Below are positions 1-6,066 of a stretch of 7,282 bases of DNA, in pieces; the first letter of the stretch is position 1, and each line of letters opens with the position of its first letter. Origin of the DNA: an uncultured Clostridia bacterium (GTDB lineage Bacteria > Bacillota > Clostridia > Christensenellales > Aristaeellaceae); contig CALCTW010000068.1 of the NCBI GenBank assembly GCA_937907055.1, forward strand, positions 1-7,282, in the 5' to 3' direction. The position numbers were made by a program, and so were the translations under genes. The notes under the pieces were generated by a model. It saw only the letters and a list, made by a program, of their open reading frames with translations. It was not told the DNA's origin and searched no databases.

Positions 1-143
1 GCAAGCGCTGCTTCGGGATTTTTCTCCTCGGGGCGGCGGAGCCACCCCTGCGGATTTTAATGGCCGACGGATGGAACGCATTTGTCCATATAAGCTATTA
101 CCGATAAGTTGTTACAGAGTCTCCTAATTAAGATGATATGGTC

Positions 144-181
144 AAAAGATGAAGCACATTTTCTGCATGCTTCATCTTTTT
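144..181 (+). terminator. Intrinsic terminator upstream of the pur locus
   Basis: A perfect 13-bp inverted repeat pairs 144-156 (AAAAGATGAAGCA) with 168-180, leaving an 11-nt loop. The 3' arm runs into five T residues at 177-181. On the plus strand this is a standard Rho-independent terminator. The AAAA at the base of the 5' arm could give weaker termination on the other strand. It presumably ends transcription of a plus-strand gene to the left, of which at most a short C-terminal tail could lie in bases 1-127. The three short plus-strand frames there end by 127 and resemble no protein I know, so no gene is called. Confidence 0.8.
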
Positions 182-427
182 ATATGCAACAGGAGATATA
201 TGTAACAGGAGAGGTTGTACGAATTCCTGCGGAGGGTATGGGGGGAACACCCATATATAATCGTATCACACGGCTTTGCCGCGTGTGCGGGGACTTTTGC
301 GAAGACGCGCGCAGCGTGCGAAGCAAAAGATTTCCCGTATAAAAAGACGGATGGGAAAGCCCATCGGGCTTTTCCATCCGAATGCGCAGCGATAAGATAT
401 TTCGCTTATTGGAACGTGAAAAAGACG
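182..427. other. Gene-free intergenic stretch rich in stem-loops
   Basis: No frame here looks like protein. The short open frames overlap the palindromes and are cysteine/arginine-rich translations of them. Successive inverted repeats can be seen. TATGGG/CCCATA lies at about 235-254. CACAC-GGC/GCC-GTGTG lies at 267-287. A long imperfect stem pairs CGGGGA+CTTTTGC (288-300) with GCAAAAG+TTCCCG (323-337). A 15-bp stem lies at 348-380, and a weak one at about 389-409. TGCGAAG occurs twice (298-304 and 317-323). The density suggests either a repeated intergenic palindromic element or a structured RNA. I recognise no Rfam family. Confidence 0.45.
340..380 (-). terminator. Minus-strand terminator-like hairpin
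   Basis: Bases 348-362 pair with 366-380 over 15 bp (one G-U) around a 3-nt loop. On the plus strand no T-run follows. On the minus strand the stem is followed by TCTTTTTAT (347-339), so it reads as an intrinsic terminator for leftward transcription. No minus-strand gene lies in 381-741, so its client is unclear. It could stop antisense transcription or be part of the stem-loop element around it. Confidence 0.5.
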
Positions 428-474
428 AATGTTCGTGATTTTGGGGGTGAAATAGGCTGAAACACGAACATTAA
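428..474 (+). promoter_or_regulatory. Inverted pair of PurR boxes (Bacillus-type PurR operator)
   Basis: Box 1 is AATGTTCGTGATTTT at 428-442. Box 2 is GAAACACGAACATTAA at 459-474. Box 1 reversed reads AAAATCACGAACATT, so the two boxes are near-identical inverted copies of the CGAAC-centred site bound by the Gram-positive PRPP-responsive PurR. Their TTCG and CGAA cores are 33 bp apart, about three helical turns, and both lie upstream of the promoter at 519-547. In Bacillus subtilis, PurR bound at such paired boxes represses the pur operon and PRPP releases it. Repression of purE-purF by purine excess is therefore inferred. The regulator gene is not in the window. Confidence 0.8.
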
Positions 475-518
475 ATTATTAAATCTGTCAAAATGGGCAA
501 AATGATTCGTAAAACGTA

Positions 519-547
519 TTGACAACCGCCGGAAGACGGCGGATAAT
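519..547 (+). promoter_or_regulatory. Sigma-A promoter of purE-purF
   Basis: TTGACA at 519-524 is a perfect -35. After exactly 17 bp comes GATAAT at 542-547, one base off the -10 consensus. Transcription would start near 554, giving a leader of about 190 nt before purE. The spacer is largely a GC-rich inverted repeat, CCGCCG (526-531) and CGGCGG (537-542) around GAAGA, whose last G overlaps the -10. It lies downstream of the PurR boxes, as expected for repression. Confidence 0.75.
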
Positions 548-620
548 GGGGATCGCTGGTGAGCCCCCGGTCTTCCCGAGCCTTGAGCAGGGGAGGGTGG
601 GATGTTGCAGCCGGCTTCCG

Positions 621-681
621 GCCGCAGAGCACCTTCTTCACTCCGTTGTGAAGAAGGGTGCGCACGGCTTTTCTGTTTTTT
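621..681 (+). terminator. Attenuator-like terminator in the purE leader
   Basis: A 13-bp stem pairs 629-641 with 648-661 (one bulged G at 656) around TCCGTT. It is extended by an outer GCCG/CGGC pairing of 621-624 with 665-668. The tract TTTTCTGTTTTTT follows directly at 669-681. This is an intrinsic terminator lying after the purE promoter and before purE, so it should act as an attenuator. A small competing hairpin, GCCGG/CCGGC at 610-614 and 618-622, shares bases 621-622 with the outer stem. The preceding leader (about 554-620) could hold a sensor, but I do not see the hallmark motifs of the guanine, PRPP or ZTP riboswitches. Confidence 0.6.
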
Positions 682-702
682 ACAGTATAATGAAGCATGA
701 CC

Positions 703-717
703 CCGGATGTGATCCGG
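703..717 (+). promoter_or_regulatory. Small perfect hairpin just before the purE ribosome binding site
   Basis: CCGGAT (703-708) and ATCCGG (712-717) form a perfect 6-bp inverted repeat with a GTG loop. It ends 9 bases before the purE Shine-Dalgarno AAAGGAA (727-733). It could influence translation of purE or stabilise the 5' end of a processed transcript. An isolated TATAAT lies at 686-691 but has no matching -35, so a second promoter here is doubtful. Role unknown. Confidence 0.35.
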
Positions 718-741
718 AGCGATCTGAAAGGAATTATCAAG

Positions 742-1236
742 ATGAAAAAAGTCGGCATCGTGATGGGCAGCGACAGTGACCTGCCTGTTGTTCAGAAGGC
801 TGTTGCGATCCTGAAGCAGCTGGAGATCCCCTATGAAGCCCATGTGTATTCCGCGCACCGCACCCCGCTGCAGGCGGCGGATTTTGCAAGGGACGCCGCC
901 AGGAACGGCTTTGGCGTGATCATCGCCGCGGCCGGAATGGCCGCGCATCTGGGCGGTGTGATCGCCAGCTATACCGTGCTGCCGGTGATCGGCATTCCCT
1001 GCAAGGGACCCGTGTTTGACGGCATGGACGCCCTGCTTGCCACCGTGCAGATGCCCAGCGGCATTCCCGTCGCGACCGTGGCGGTCAATGCCGGCGCGAA
1101 CGCCGCGCTGCTGGCCGCGCAGATCCTGGCGGTGGAGGACAAGGCGCTGACCAAGAAACTGATGGCGCTGCGTCAGGAAGGCGCTGCCGCTGTGATCAGC
1201 AAGGATGAAGGGATCATGGCGCGTCTGGAGGAATGA
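742..1236 (+). CDS. purE: 5-(carboxyamino)imidazole ribonucleotide mutase (PurE)
   Basis: This 164-residue cytosolic enzyme acts at the AIR-to-CAIR carboxylation step of purine synthesis. Class I PurE interconverts N5-CAIR (made by PurK) and CAIR. Visible family motifs are GSDSD at residues 9-13, SAHRTP at 37-42 with the conserved His39, AAHL at 67-70 with His69, and the MPSGIPVATVAVN strand near 104-116. The AAHL segment is that of class I, not of the spirochaete-type class II AIR carboxylase. The ATG at 742 is chosen over an in-frame ATG at 697. It follows AAAGGAA (727-733) at good spacing and puts the family start (KKVGIVMGS) at the N-terminus, whereas 697 has no ribosome binding site and adds 15 unconserved residues. 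It is the first gene of unit 1, followed 88 nt later by purF. purK is not in the window, so the source of N5-CAIR is unseen. Confidence 0.95.
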   Translation: MKKVGIVMGSDSDLPVVQKAVAILKQLEIPYEAHVYSAHRTPLQAADFARDAARNGFGVIIAAAGMAAHLGGVIASYTVLPVIGIPCKGPVFDGMDALLATVQMPSGIPVATVAVNAGANAALLAAQILAVEDKALTKKLMALRQEGAAAVISKDEGIMARLEE

Positions 1237-1324
1237 TCCGGGAACACTCTGGAGGGAGAGTTTTCATTGATCGTTCGGGGGAGAGTTGAAGGACCGGGAT
1301 ATCCATGATTTCGGGAGGTCAGCT

Positions 1325-2764
1325 ATGAAATCAGACGCTTTACATGAAGAATGCGGCATATTCGGGATCTATTCAAGAGATAACGCGAATGTGGTTTCCG
1401 CGGCATATTACGCCCTTTTTGCCCTGCAGCACAGAGGACAGGAGAGCAGCGGCATCGCGGTCAATGAGGATGGCCTGATCCGCTGCGTGAAGGATACCGG
1501 CATCATCCGTGATGTGATGACAAGGGAAGCGCTGGAGCAGCTGGGCAACGGCACCATGGCGATCGGTCATGTGCGCTACGGCACTTCGGGCGCCGATCCC
1601 AGACAGAACGCCCAGCCGCTGGTGGTCAACCACGTGAAGGGCGGCATGGCGCTGGCCCATAACGGCGCGCTGACCAACGCGGATGTGCTGCGTGAGGAAC
1701 TGGAACTGCGCGGATCCATCTTTCACATGACCAGCGATACCGAGGTGATCAGCTACATCATCACCCGGGAACGCCTGAACTCCGCTTCCATCGAGGAAGC
1801 TGTTTCCCGCAGCATGGATGTGCTGAAGGGCGCGTATTCGCTTGTCATCATGAGCCCCCGCAAGCTGATCGCCTGCAGGGACGCGCACGGATTCCGACCG
1901 CTTTGCATGGGCGAACGCGGCAAGGACATCGTGTTTGCCTCCGAGACCTGCGCGCTGGATGCCATCGGCGCGACCTTTGTGCGCGATCTGGAGCCCGGTG
2001 AGATCGTGATCGTGGATGATCAGGGTGTGCGCTCGGACAAAAGCCATGTAGGCACCGCGCCGAAGACCACCTGTGTATTTGAATACCTGTATTTTGCAAG
2101 GCCGGATTCTGTGATCGACGGCAGCAGCGTGCATAACGCGCGTATGCGCGCGGGCGCGTTTCTGGCGCTGGAGCATCCCATTCAGGCGGATATCGTGATC
2201 GGCGTGCCGGACAGCGGTCTGGACGCCGCGCTGGGCTATGCCCATCAGAGCGGTATTCCCTACGGCATCGGCTTTATCAAGAACAAGTATATTGCCCGTA
2301 CATTCATCCAGCCCGCGCAGAACAGCCGGGAGGACAGCGTGCGCATCAAGCTGAACCCCGTTTCCGCGGCGGTAAAGGGCAAGCGTGTGGTGCTGGTGGA
2401 TGACTCTATCGTGCGCGGCACGACCTCCGCCCGCATCGTCAAGATGCTGCGCGAGGCCGGGGCAACGGAGGTACACATGCTCTCCAGCGCGCCGCCGTTC
2501 CGTCATCCCTGCTATTTCGGCACGGATGTGGATTCCACCGATAAGCTGATCGCGTGCCGCTATCCGCTGGAGGAGATCGCCGGGGTCATCGGGGCGGATT
2601 CGGTGGGATACCTTTCCTGCGAGGCTGTGGTCCGTCTGGCGGAATTCACAAAGGGCTTCTGCACAGCCTGCTTTGACGGCAATTATCCCTGTGAGCCGCC
2701 GAAGAACCCCGGAAAGAGCGCTTTTGAACGCAGACTTTCCGAAAAAGCGAAGTCAGCGGAGTGA
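1325..2764 (+). CDS. purF: Amidophosphoribosyltransferase (PurF), catalytically complete
   Basis: This 479-residue enzyme makes 5-phosphoribosylamine from PRPP and glutamine, the committed step of purine synthesis. A 9-residue propeptide (MKSDALHEE) precedes Cys10, which should become the N-terminal glutaminase nucleophile after cleavage, as in the Bacillus enzyme. The other glutaminase features are present: HRG near 36, GHVRYGTSG at 81-89, HNG at 112-114 and SDTE at 137-140. The phosphoribosyltransferase half has GVPDSG at 293-298 and the PRPP loop VLVDDSIVRGTTS at 356-368. Cys250, Cys396, Cys446 and Cys449 match the four [4Fe-4S] ligands of Bacillus-type PurF. The ATG at 1325 has GGGAGG at 1313-1318. 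An in-frame TTG at 1286 would give an unusually long propeptide. A 7-codon ATG frame at 1305-1328 overlaps the start in an ATGA fashion and is probably accidental. It ends unit 1. Confidence 0.96.
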   Translation: MKSDALHEECGIFGIYSRDNANVVSAAYYALFALQHRGQESSGIAVNEDGLIRCVKDTGIIRDVMTREALEQLGNGTMAIGHVRYGTSGADPRQNAQPLVVNHVKGGMALAHNGALTNADVLREELELRGSIFHMTSDTEVISYIITRERLNSASIEEAVSRSMDVLKGAYSLVIMSPRKLIACRDAHGFRPLCMGERGKDIVFASETCALDAIGATFVRDLEPGEIVIVDDQGVRSDKSHVGTAPKTTCVFEYLYFARPDSVIDGSSVHNARMRAGAFLALEHPIQADIVIGVPDSGLDAALGYAHQSGIPYGIGFIKNKYIARTFIQPAQNSREDSVRIKLNPVSAAVKGKRVVLVDDSIVRGTTSARIVKMLREAGATEVHMLSSAPPFRHPCYFGTDVDSTDKLIACRYPLEEIAGVIGADSVGYLSCEAVVRLAEFTKGFCTACFDGNYPCEPPKNPGKSAFERRLSEKAKSAE

Positions 2765-2800
2765 GCCGGACCCCAATATAAGGTATAATACGGAAAAATT

Positions 2801-2830
2801 AACGGTTTCCCTTGTGGGAGACCGTTTTTT
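2801..2830 (+). terminator. Intrinsic terminator after purF
   Basis: AACGGTTTCCC (2801-2811) pairs with GGGAGACCGTT (2816-2826) over 11 bp with one G-U, around a TTGT loop, and the T-run continues to 2830. It lies 36 bases after the purF stop and just upstream of the next PurR box and promoter. It therefore separates the purE-purF transcript from the unit that starts with the PurF paralogue. Confidence 0.85.
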
Positions 2831-2847
2831 GATCCATGAAAACACCA

Positions 2848-2862
2848 AAAACACGAACATTA
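2848..2862 (+). promoter_or_regulatory. PurR box of the second transcription unit
   Basis: AAAACACGAACATTA matches box 2 of the purE promoter over ACACGAACATTA, with the same A-rich left flank, and is centred about 45 bp upstream of the -35 at 2897. A good inverted partner is not obvious. A degenerate TAACTTTCGC follows at about 2879-2888, in the opposite arrangement to the purE pair and 30 bp away. A weaker candidate would overlap the terminator arm near 2821. PurR control of unit 2 is inferred from the single clear site. Confidence 0.7.
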
Positions 2863-2896
2863 ACGATAAAAATGGAGATAACTTTCGCAAAATCGC

Positions 2897-2925
2897 TTGA
2901 AAAGAGGCGCGGAAAGTGGTATAAT
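2897..2925 (+). promoter_or_regulatory. Sigma-A promoter of the paralogue-purM-purN unit
   Basis: TTGAAA (2897-2902) and a perfect TATAAT (2920-2925) are separated by exactly 17 bp. The expected start is near 2932, leaving a leader of about 60 nt. That leader contains a short hairpin, TTCCGTCC (2945-2952) with GGGCGGAA (2958-2965) around GTTTT. It has no T-run after it and so is not a convincing terminator. Confidence 0.8.
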
Positions 2926-2992
2926 GAGAGATGGCGGCTCGTATTTCCGTCCGTTTTGGGCGGAACGTTTCTGCCGGAAATGAGGAGTTATT

Positions 2993-4417
2993 ATGGGTGG
3001 TTTCTTTGGGATCACCTCCAGACGCGACTGCGTGTCTGAGGTGTTTTTCGGAACGGATTATCATTCTCATCTGGGCACCCGCAGCGGCGGTATGGCGGCG
3101 TGGGACGCCGAGATCGGTCTGCAGCGCGTGATCCATAATATTGAAGGCGCGCCCTTCCGCACCAAGTTTGAACATATTTTTGAGGAGATGAAGGGGACCG
3201 CCGCGATCGGCGGCATCAACGACACCTCCCCGCAGCCCCTGCTCATCCGCAGCCAGCTTGGCACCTTCGCGCTGTGCATGGTCGGTGTCATCAACAACGC
3301 GGATCAGCTGATCGACCAGTATCTGCAGGTGAGCGGCGGTCACTTTGACACCATGACGGCCGGCCGGGTGAACCCGACTGAGCTGATGGCCTCCCTGATC
3401 AGCCAGAAGTCCTCTTTTGTTGAGGGCATCCGGTTCGCGCAGGAGGCGATCGAAGGCACGGCCTGCATCCTGATCCTGAAGGACAACGGCGCGATCATTG
3501 CCGCGCGCGACAAGGTGGGCCGTCTGCCGGTGCTGATCGGCAAGAATGAGGATGGTTACGCGGTCTCCTTTGAAGGCTTTGCCTATGAAAAGGTGGGCTT
3601 CAACGCTGAGCGCGAGCTGGGCCCCGGCGAGATCGTGGAGATCACACCGGACGGCGTGACGCAATTGGCCGCTCCCGGCAAGAAGAAGCGCATCTGTGCC
3701 TTCCTGTGGAGCTATTACGGCTATCCGAACTCTACCTACGAGGGTGTAGGCGTGGAATCCATGCGTTACCGCAACGGCGCCATTATGGCGCGGAACGACC
3801 GCGAGAACGGCTTTGACGCGCCGCTGGATTATGTGGGCGGTGTGCCCGATTCCGGTACGCCTCACGCCATCGGCTATGCCAATGAGAGCGGCTGCCATTT
3901 TGCCCGCGCTTTCATCAAATACACCCCCACCTGGAGCCGTTCCTTCACGGCTTCCTCCGCGGGCAACTGCAACAACACCGCCAAGATGAAGCAGATCCCC
4001 GTGATCGACCTGATCAAGGACAAGGATCTTCTGTTTGTGGATGACTCCATCGTGCGCGGCACGCAGCTGCGTGAAACTGTTGAATTCCTGTACGAGAACG
4101 GTGCGAAGTCCGTGCATATGCGCTCGGCCTGCCCGCCCCTCATGTACAGCTGCAAATACCTGAACTTCACCCGTCCCACGCCCCTGATGGACCTGCTGGC
4201 CCGCCGTGTGGTGGTGGAGCTGGAGGGCGAAGCGGGATTTGACCACCTTGAGGAATATGCCGACGGACGGACGGAGCGCGGACAGAAGCTGCGCAAATCC
4301 ATCTGCGAGAAATTCGGCTTCTCCAGTCTGGAATTCCAGTCGCTGGAGGGCGTTGTGAAGTCCATCGGTCTGGACGAATGTGAACTGTGCACCTACTGCT
4401 GGAACGGAAAGGAATAA
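2993..4417 (+). CDS. PurF-like paralogue lacking the glutaminase active site
   Basis: This 474-residue protein has the two-domain PurF architecture. It belongs to a set of Clostridia proteins beginning MGGFFG that are usually annotated as amidophosphoribosyltransferase. The N-terminal nucleophile Cys is replaced by Gly (GGFFGI against CGIFGI in the neighbouring PurF). The glutamine-binding positions are also lost: VRYGTS becomes IND-TS, HNG becomes MVG and SDTE becomes NPTE. The phosphoribosyltransferase half is kept, with GVPDSG at 283-288 and LLFVDDSIVRGTQ at 346-358. Cysteines that could hold the [4Fe-4S] cluster are also kept (235, 387, 466, 469, with an extra 463). It therefore probably binds PRPP but cannot hydrolyse glutamine. 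It may use free ammonia, borrow ammonia from another subunit, or act as a regulator; none of these is shown. GAGGAG at 2982-2987 serves the ATG. It heads unit 2, six bases before purM. Confidence 0.85.
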   Translation: MGGFFGITSRRDCVSEVFFGTDYHSHLGTRSGGMAAWDAEIGLQRVIHNIEGAPFRTKFEHIFEEMKGTAAIGGINDTSPQPLLIRSQLGTFALCMVGVINNADQLIDQYLQVSGGHFDTMTAGRVNPTELMASLISQKSSFVEGIRFAQEAIEGTACILILKDNGAIIAARDKVGRLPVLIGKNEDGYAVSFEGFAYEKVGFNAERELGPGEIVEITPDGVTQLAAPGKKKRICAFLWSYYGYPNSTYEGVGVESMRYRNGAIMARNDRENGFDAPLDYVGGVPDSGTPHAIGYANESGCHFARAFIKYTPTWSRSFTASSAGNCNNTAKMKQIPVIDLIKDKDLLFVDDSIVRGTQLRETVEFLYENGAKSVHMRSACPPLMYSCKYLNFTRPTPLMDLLARRVVVELEGEAGFDHLEEYADGRTERGQKLRKSICEKFGFSSLEFQSLEGVVKSIGLDECELCTYCWNGKE

Positions 4418-4423
4418 GAAATC

Positions 4424-5467
4424 ATGAATACCAAGTCTTTCTCTGAAGCTTACGCGAATGCCGGTGTGGATATCACCGCGGGCTACAAGGCGGTCGACCT
4501 GATGAAGACCCACATCGCGCGCACCATGACACAGGGCGTGTGCGGCGATATCGGCGGCTTCGGCGGTCTGTTTGAGCTGGATCTGACCGGCATCACCCGT
4601 CCTATTCTGGTCTCCGGCACCGACGGTGTGGGCACCAAGCTGAAGATCGCCTTCCTGATGGACAAGCATGACACCGTGGGTATCGACTGCGTGGCCATGT
4701 GCGTGAACGATGTCATCTGCTGCGGCGCGAAGCCGTTGTTCTTCCTGGATTACATCGCCTGCGGCAAGAACATCCCCGAGCGCATCGCCGATATCGTCAA
4801 GGGTGTGTGCGACGGCTGCGTACAGTCCGGCGCCGCGCTGATCGGCGGCGAAACGGCGGAAATGCCCGGCTTCTATCCTGTGGATGAATATGACCTGGCC
4901 GGCTATTGCACCGGTATCGTGGACCGCGCCAAGATCATCGACAACAAGCGTATGCAGCCCGGCGATGTGATCATCGCCCTGCCTTCCTCCGGCGTGCACT
5001 CCAACGGCTTCTCCCTCGTGCGCAAGGTGTTCGATATCGAAAACGCCGATCTGAAGTCTCCGCGCGCCGAGCTGAACGGCAAGAGCCTGGGCGAGACATT
5101 GCTGACCCCCACCAAGATCTATGTGAAGCCGGTTCTGGCGCTGCTGGAAAAGGCCGATGTGAAGGGCATTTCCCACATCACCGGCGGCGGCTTCTATGAG
5201 AATATTCCGCGTTCCATTCCCGAAGGCCTGTGCGCGAAGATCAACAAGAGCGCGGTGAAGGTGCTGCCCATCTTCGATCTGATCGCCAAGGAAGGCAACA
5301 TCAGCGAGCGTGATATGTTCAATACCTACAACATGGGCGTTGGCATGAGCATCGTGGTGGCGGCCAAGGATAAGGATATCGCGCTGGAGACCCTGAAGGC
5401 CGCCGGCGAGGATGCCTATGTGATCGGTGAGATCGCGGAGGGCAGCGAGAGGATCGAGCTGTGCTGA
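4424..5467 (+). CDS. purM: Phosphoribosylformylglycinamidine cyclo-ligase (AIR synthetase, PurM)
   Basis: This 347-residue enzyme uses ATP to close formylglycinamidine ribonucleotide (FGAM) to AIR, the step before PurE. It has the usual length and all the hallmark motifs of the PurM/ThiL-type ATP-binding superfamily: SGTDGVGTK at 64-72, GGETAEMPGFY at 141-151, SSGVHSNGFSLVR at 188-200, HITGGGF at 251-257 and MFNTYNMGVGM at 298-308. The start ATG is six bases after the paralogue's stop, and its ribosome binding site (AAAGGA, about 4408-4413) lies inside that gene, which suggests coupling. The last seven bases overlap the start of the transporter gene. Nothing is missing or unusual. Confidence 0.97.
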   Translation: MNTKSFSEAYANAGVDITAGYKAVDLMKTHIARTMTQGVCGDIGGFGGLFELDLTGITRPILVSGTDGVGTKLKIAFLMDKHDTVGIDCVAMCVNDVICCGAKPLFFLDYIACGKNIPERIADIVKGVCDGCVQSGAALIGGETAEMPGFYPVDEYDLAGYCTGIVDRAKIIDNKRMQPGDVIIALPSSGVHSNGFSLVRKVFDIENADLKSPRAELNGKSLGETLLTPTKIYVKPVLALLEKADVKGISHITGGGFYENIPRSIPEGLCAKINKSAVKVLPIFDLIAKEGNISERDMFNTYNMGVGMSIVVAAKDKDIALETLKAAGEDAYVIGEIAEGSERIELC

Positions 5468-6066
5468 AGAAAACGCTCTCCGGCTTTTGCGCCGGGCTGC
5501 TGATCTGCATCGGCGGCTCGGTGTTCCTCTCCTGTGAGGACCGGGTCGTGGGTTCCGTGCTTTTCGCGGTGGCGCTGCTGTGCATCTGTTTCAAGGGCTA
5601 TTCCCTGTTTACCGGCAAGGTGGGGTATATTCCGGAGGATCACAGCAAAGAAGCCGTTTCCACCCTGCTGCTGGGGCTGCTGGGCAACGCGGTGTGCTGC
5701 GTTCTGGGCGGCTGGCTGCTGATGTACGCGGTGCCGAGTATCGGAACGAACGCGCTCGCGGTGTGTGAGAGCAAGCTGTTGCAGCAGCCGCTGCAGACAT
5801 TCATCCGCGGCTGCTTCTGCGGCATTCTGATGTATCTGGCGGTGAGCATCTTCCGCGAAAAGAATTCGGTGCTGGGCATCGTGTTCTGCATTCCGGTGTT
5901 CATCCTGAGCGGCTTTGAGCATTCCATCGCGGATATGTTCTACTTTGCCGCAAGCGGCATGTTCTCGCTGCAGGCGTTCCTGTTTATCTGGATCGTCATT
6001 CTGGGCAATTCCCTGGGCGCGATGATCCTGCCTTTTATCAATAAGATCATGGAGAAATCAAAATGA
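5461..6066 (+). CDS. Short formate/nitrite transporter (FNT) family membrane protein
   Basis: This 201-residue integral membrane protein has about six hydrophobic segments, near residues 5-24, 28-48, 65-92, 113-131, 136-165 and 168-195. FNT signatures appear in order: GFCAGLLICIGG (8-19), LFTG (49-52), FIRG plus LAV in the fourth helix (114-128), and GFEHSIADMF at 151-160. The last carries the conserved pore His154, equivalent to FocA His209. LGNSLGA follows at 181-187. It is shorter than typical FocA/NirC proteins (about 260-285 residues), mainly because of short loops and termini. All six helices appear present, so it is not obviously truncated. The start is GTG at 5461, overlapping the purM stop by 7 bases, with AGAGGA just upstream. 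Its stop overlaps the purN ATG (ATGA). Lying between purM and purN, it most likely moves formate, the one-carbon source for 10-formyl-THF. Substrate and direction are inferred. Confidence 0.82.
   Translation: MLKKTLSGFCAGLLICIGGSVFLSCEDRVVGSVLFAVALLCICFKGYSLFTGKVGYIPEDHSKEAVSTLLLGLLGNAVCCVLGGWLLMYAVPSIGTNALAVCESKLLQQPLQTFIRGCFCGILMYLAVSIFREKNSVLGIVFCIPVFILSGFEHSIADMFYFAASGMFSLQAFLFIWIVILGNSLGAMILPFINKIMEKSK

Noticed and set aside
109..460. Small plus-strand open frames (77 and 81 codons) and a minus-strand one in the upstream region
   Set aside because: They lie across the terminator, the palindromes or the PurR boxes, lack convincing start signals and look like translations of structured non-coding DNA.
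697..741. N-terminal extension of purE from an in-frame ATG at 697
   Set aside because: There is no ribosome binding site, the extra 15 residues are not part of the family, and the segment overlaps the 703-717 hairpin. The ATG at 742 has AAAGGAA upstream.
554..741. Known purine-pathway riboswitch (guanine, PRPP/ykkC or ZTP/pfl)
   Set aside because: I looked for the conserved core motifs of each and did not find them. Only the terminator part is supported.
1286..1324. Extended purF start at TTG 1286
   Set aside because: It would give a 22-residue propeptide from a weak start codon, with the purine-rich tract too close. ATG 1325 with GGGAGG gives a normal propeptide before Cys.
1305..1328. 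Seven-codon leader peptide overlapping the purF ATG
   Set aside because: It has no ribosome binding site and is very short. Most of it is simply the purF Shine-Dalgarno region read in another frame.
2753..5176. Very long minus-strand open frame (807 codons) opposite the PurF paralogue and purM, and a similar one at 1373-2506
   Set aside because: The plus strand here encodes well-recognised enzymes end to end. The antisense translations are His/Asp/Gln-rich, low-information shadows of GC-rich codon bias.
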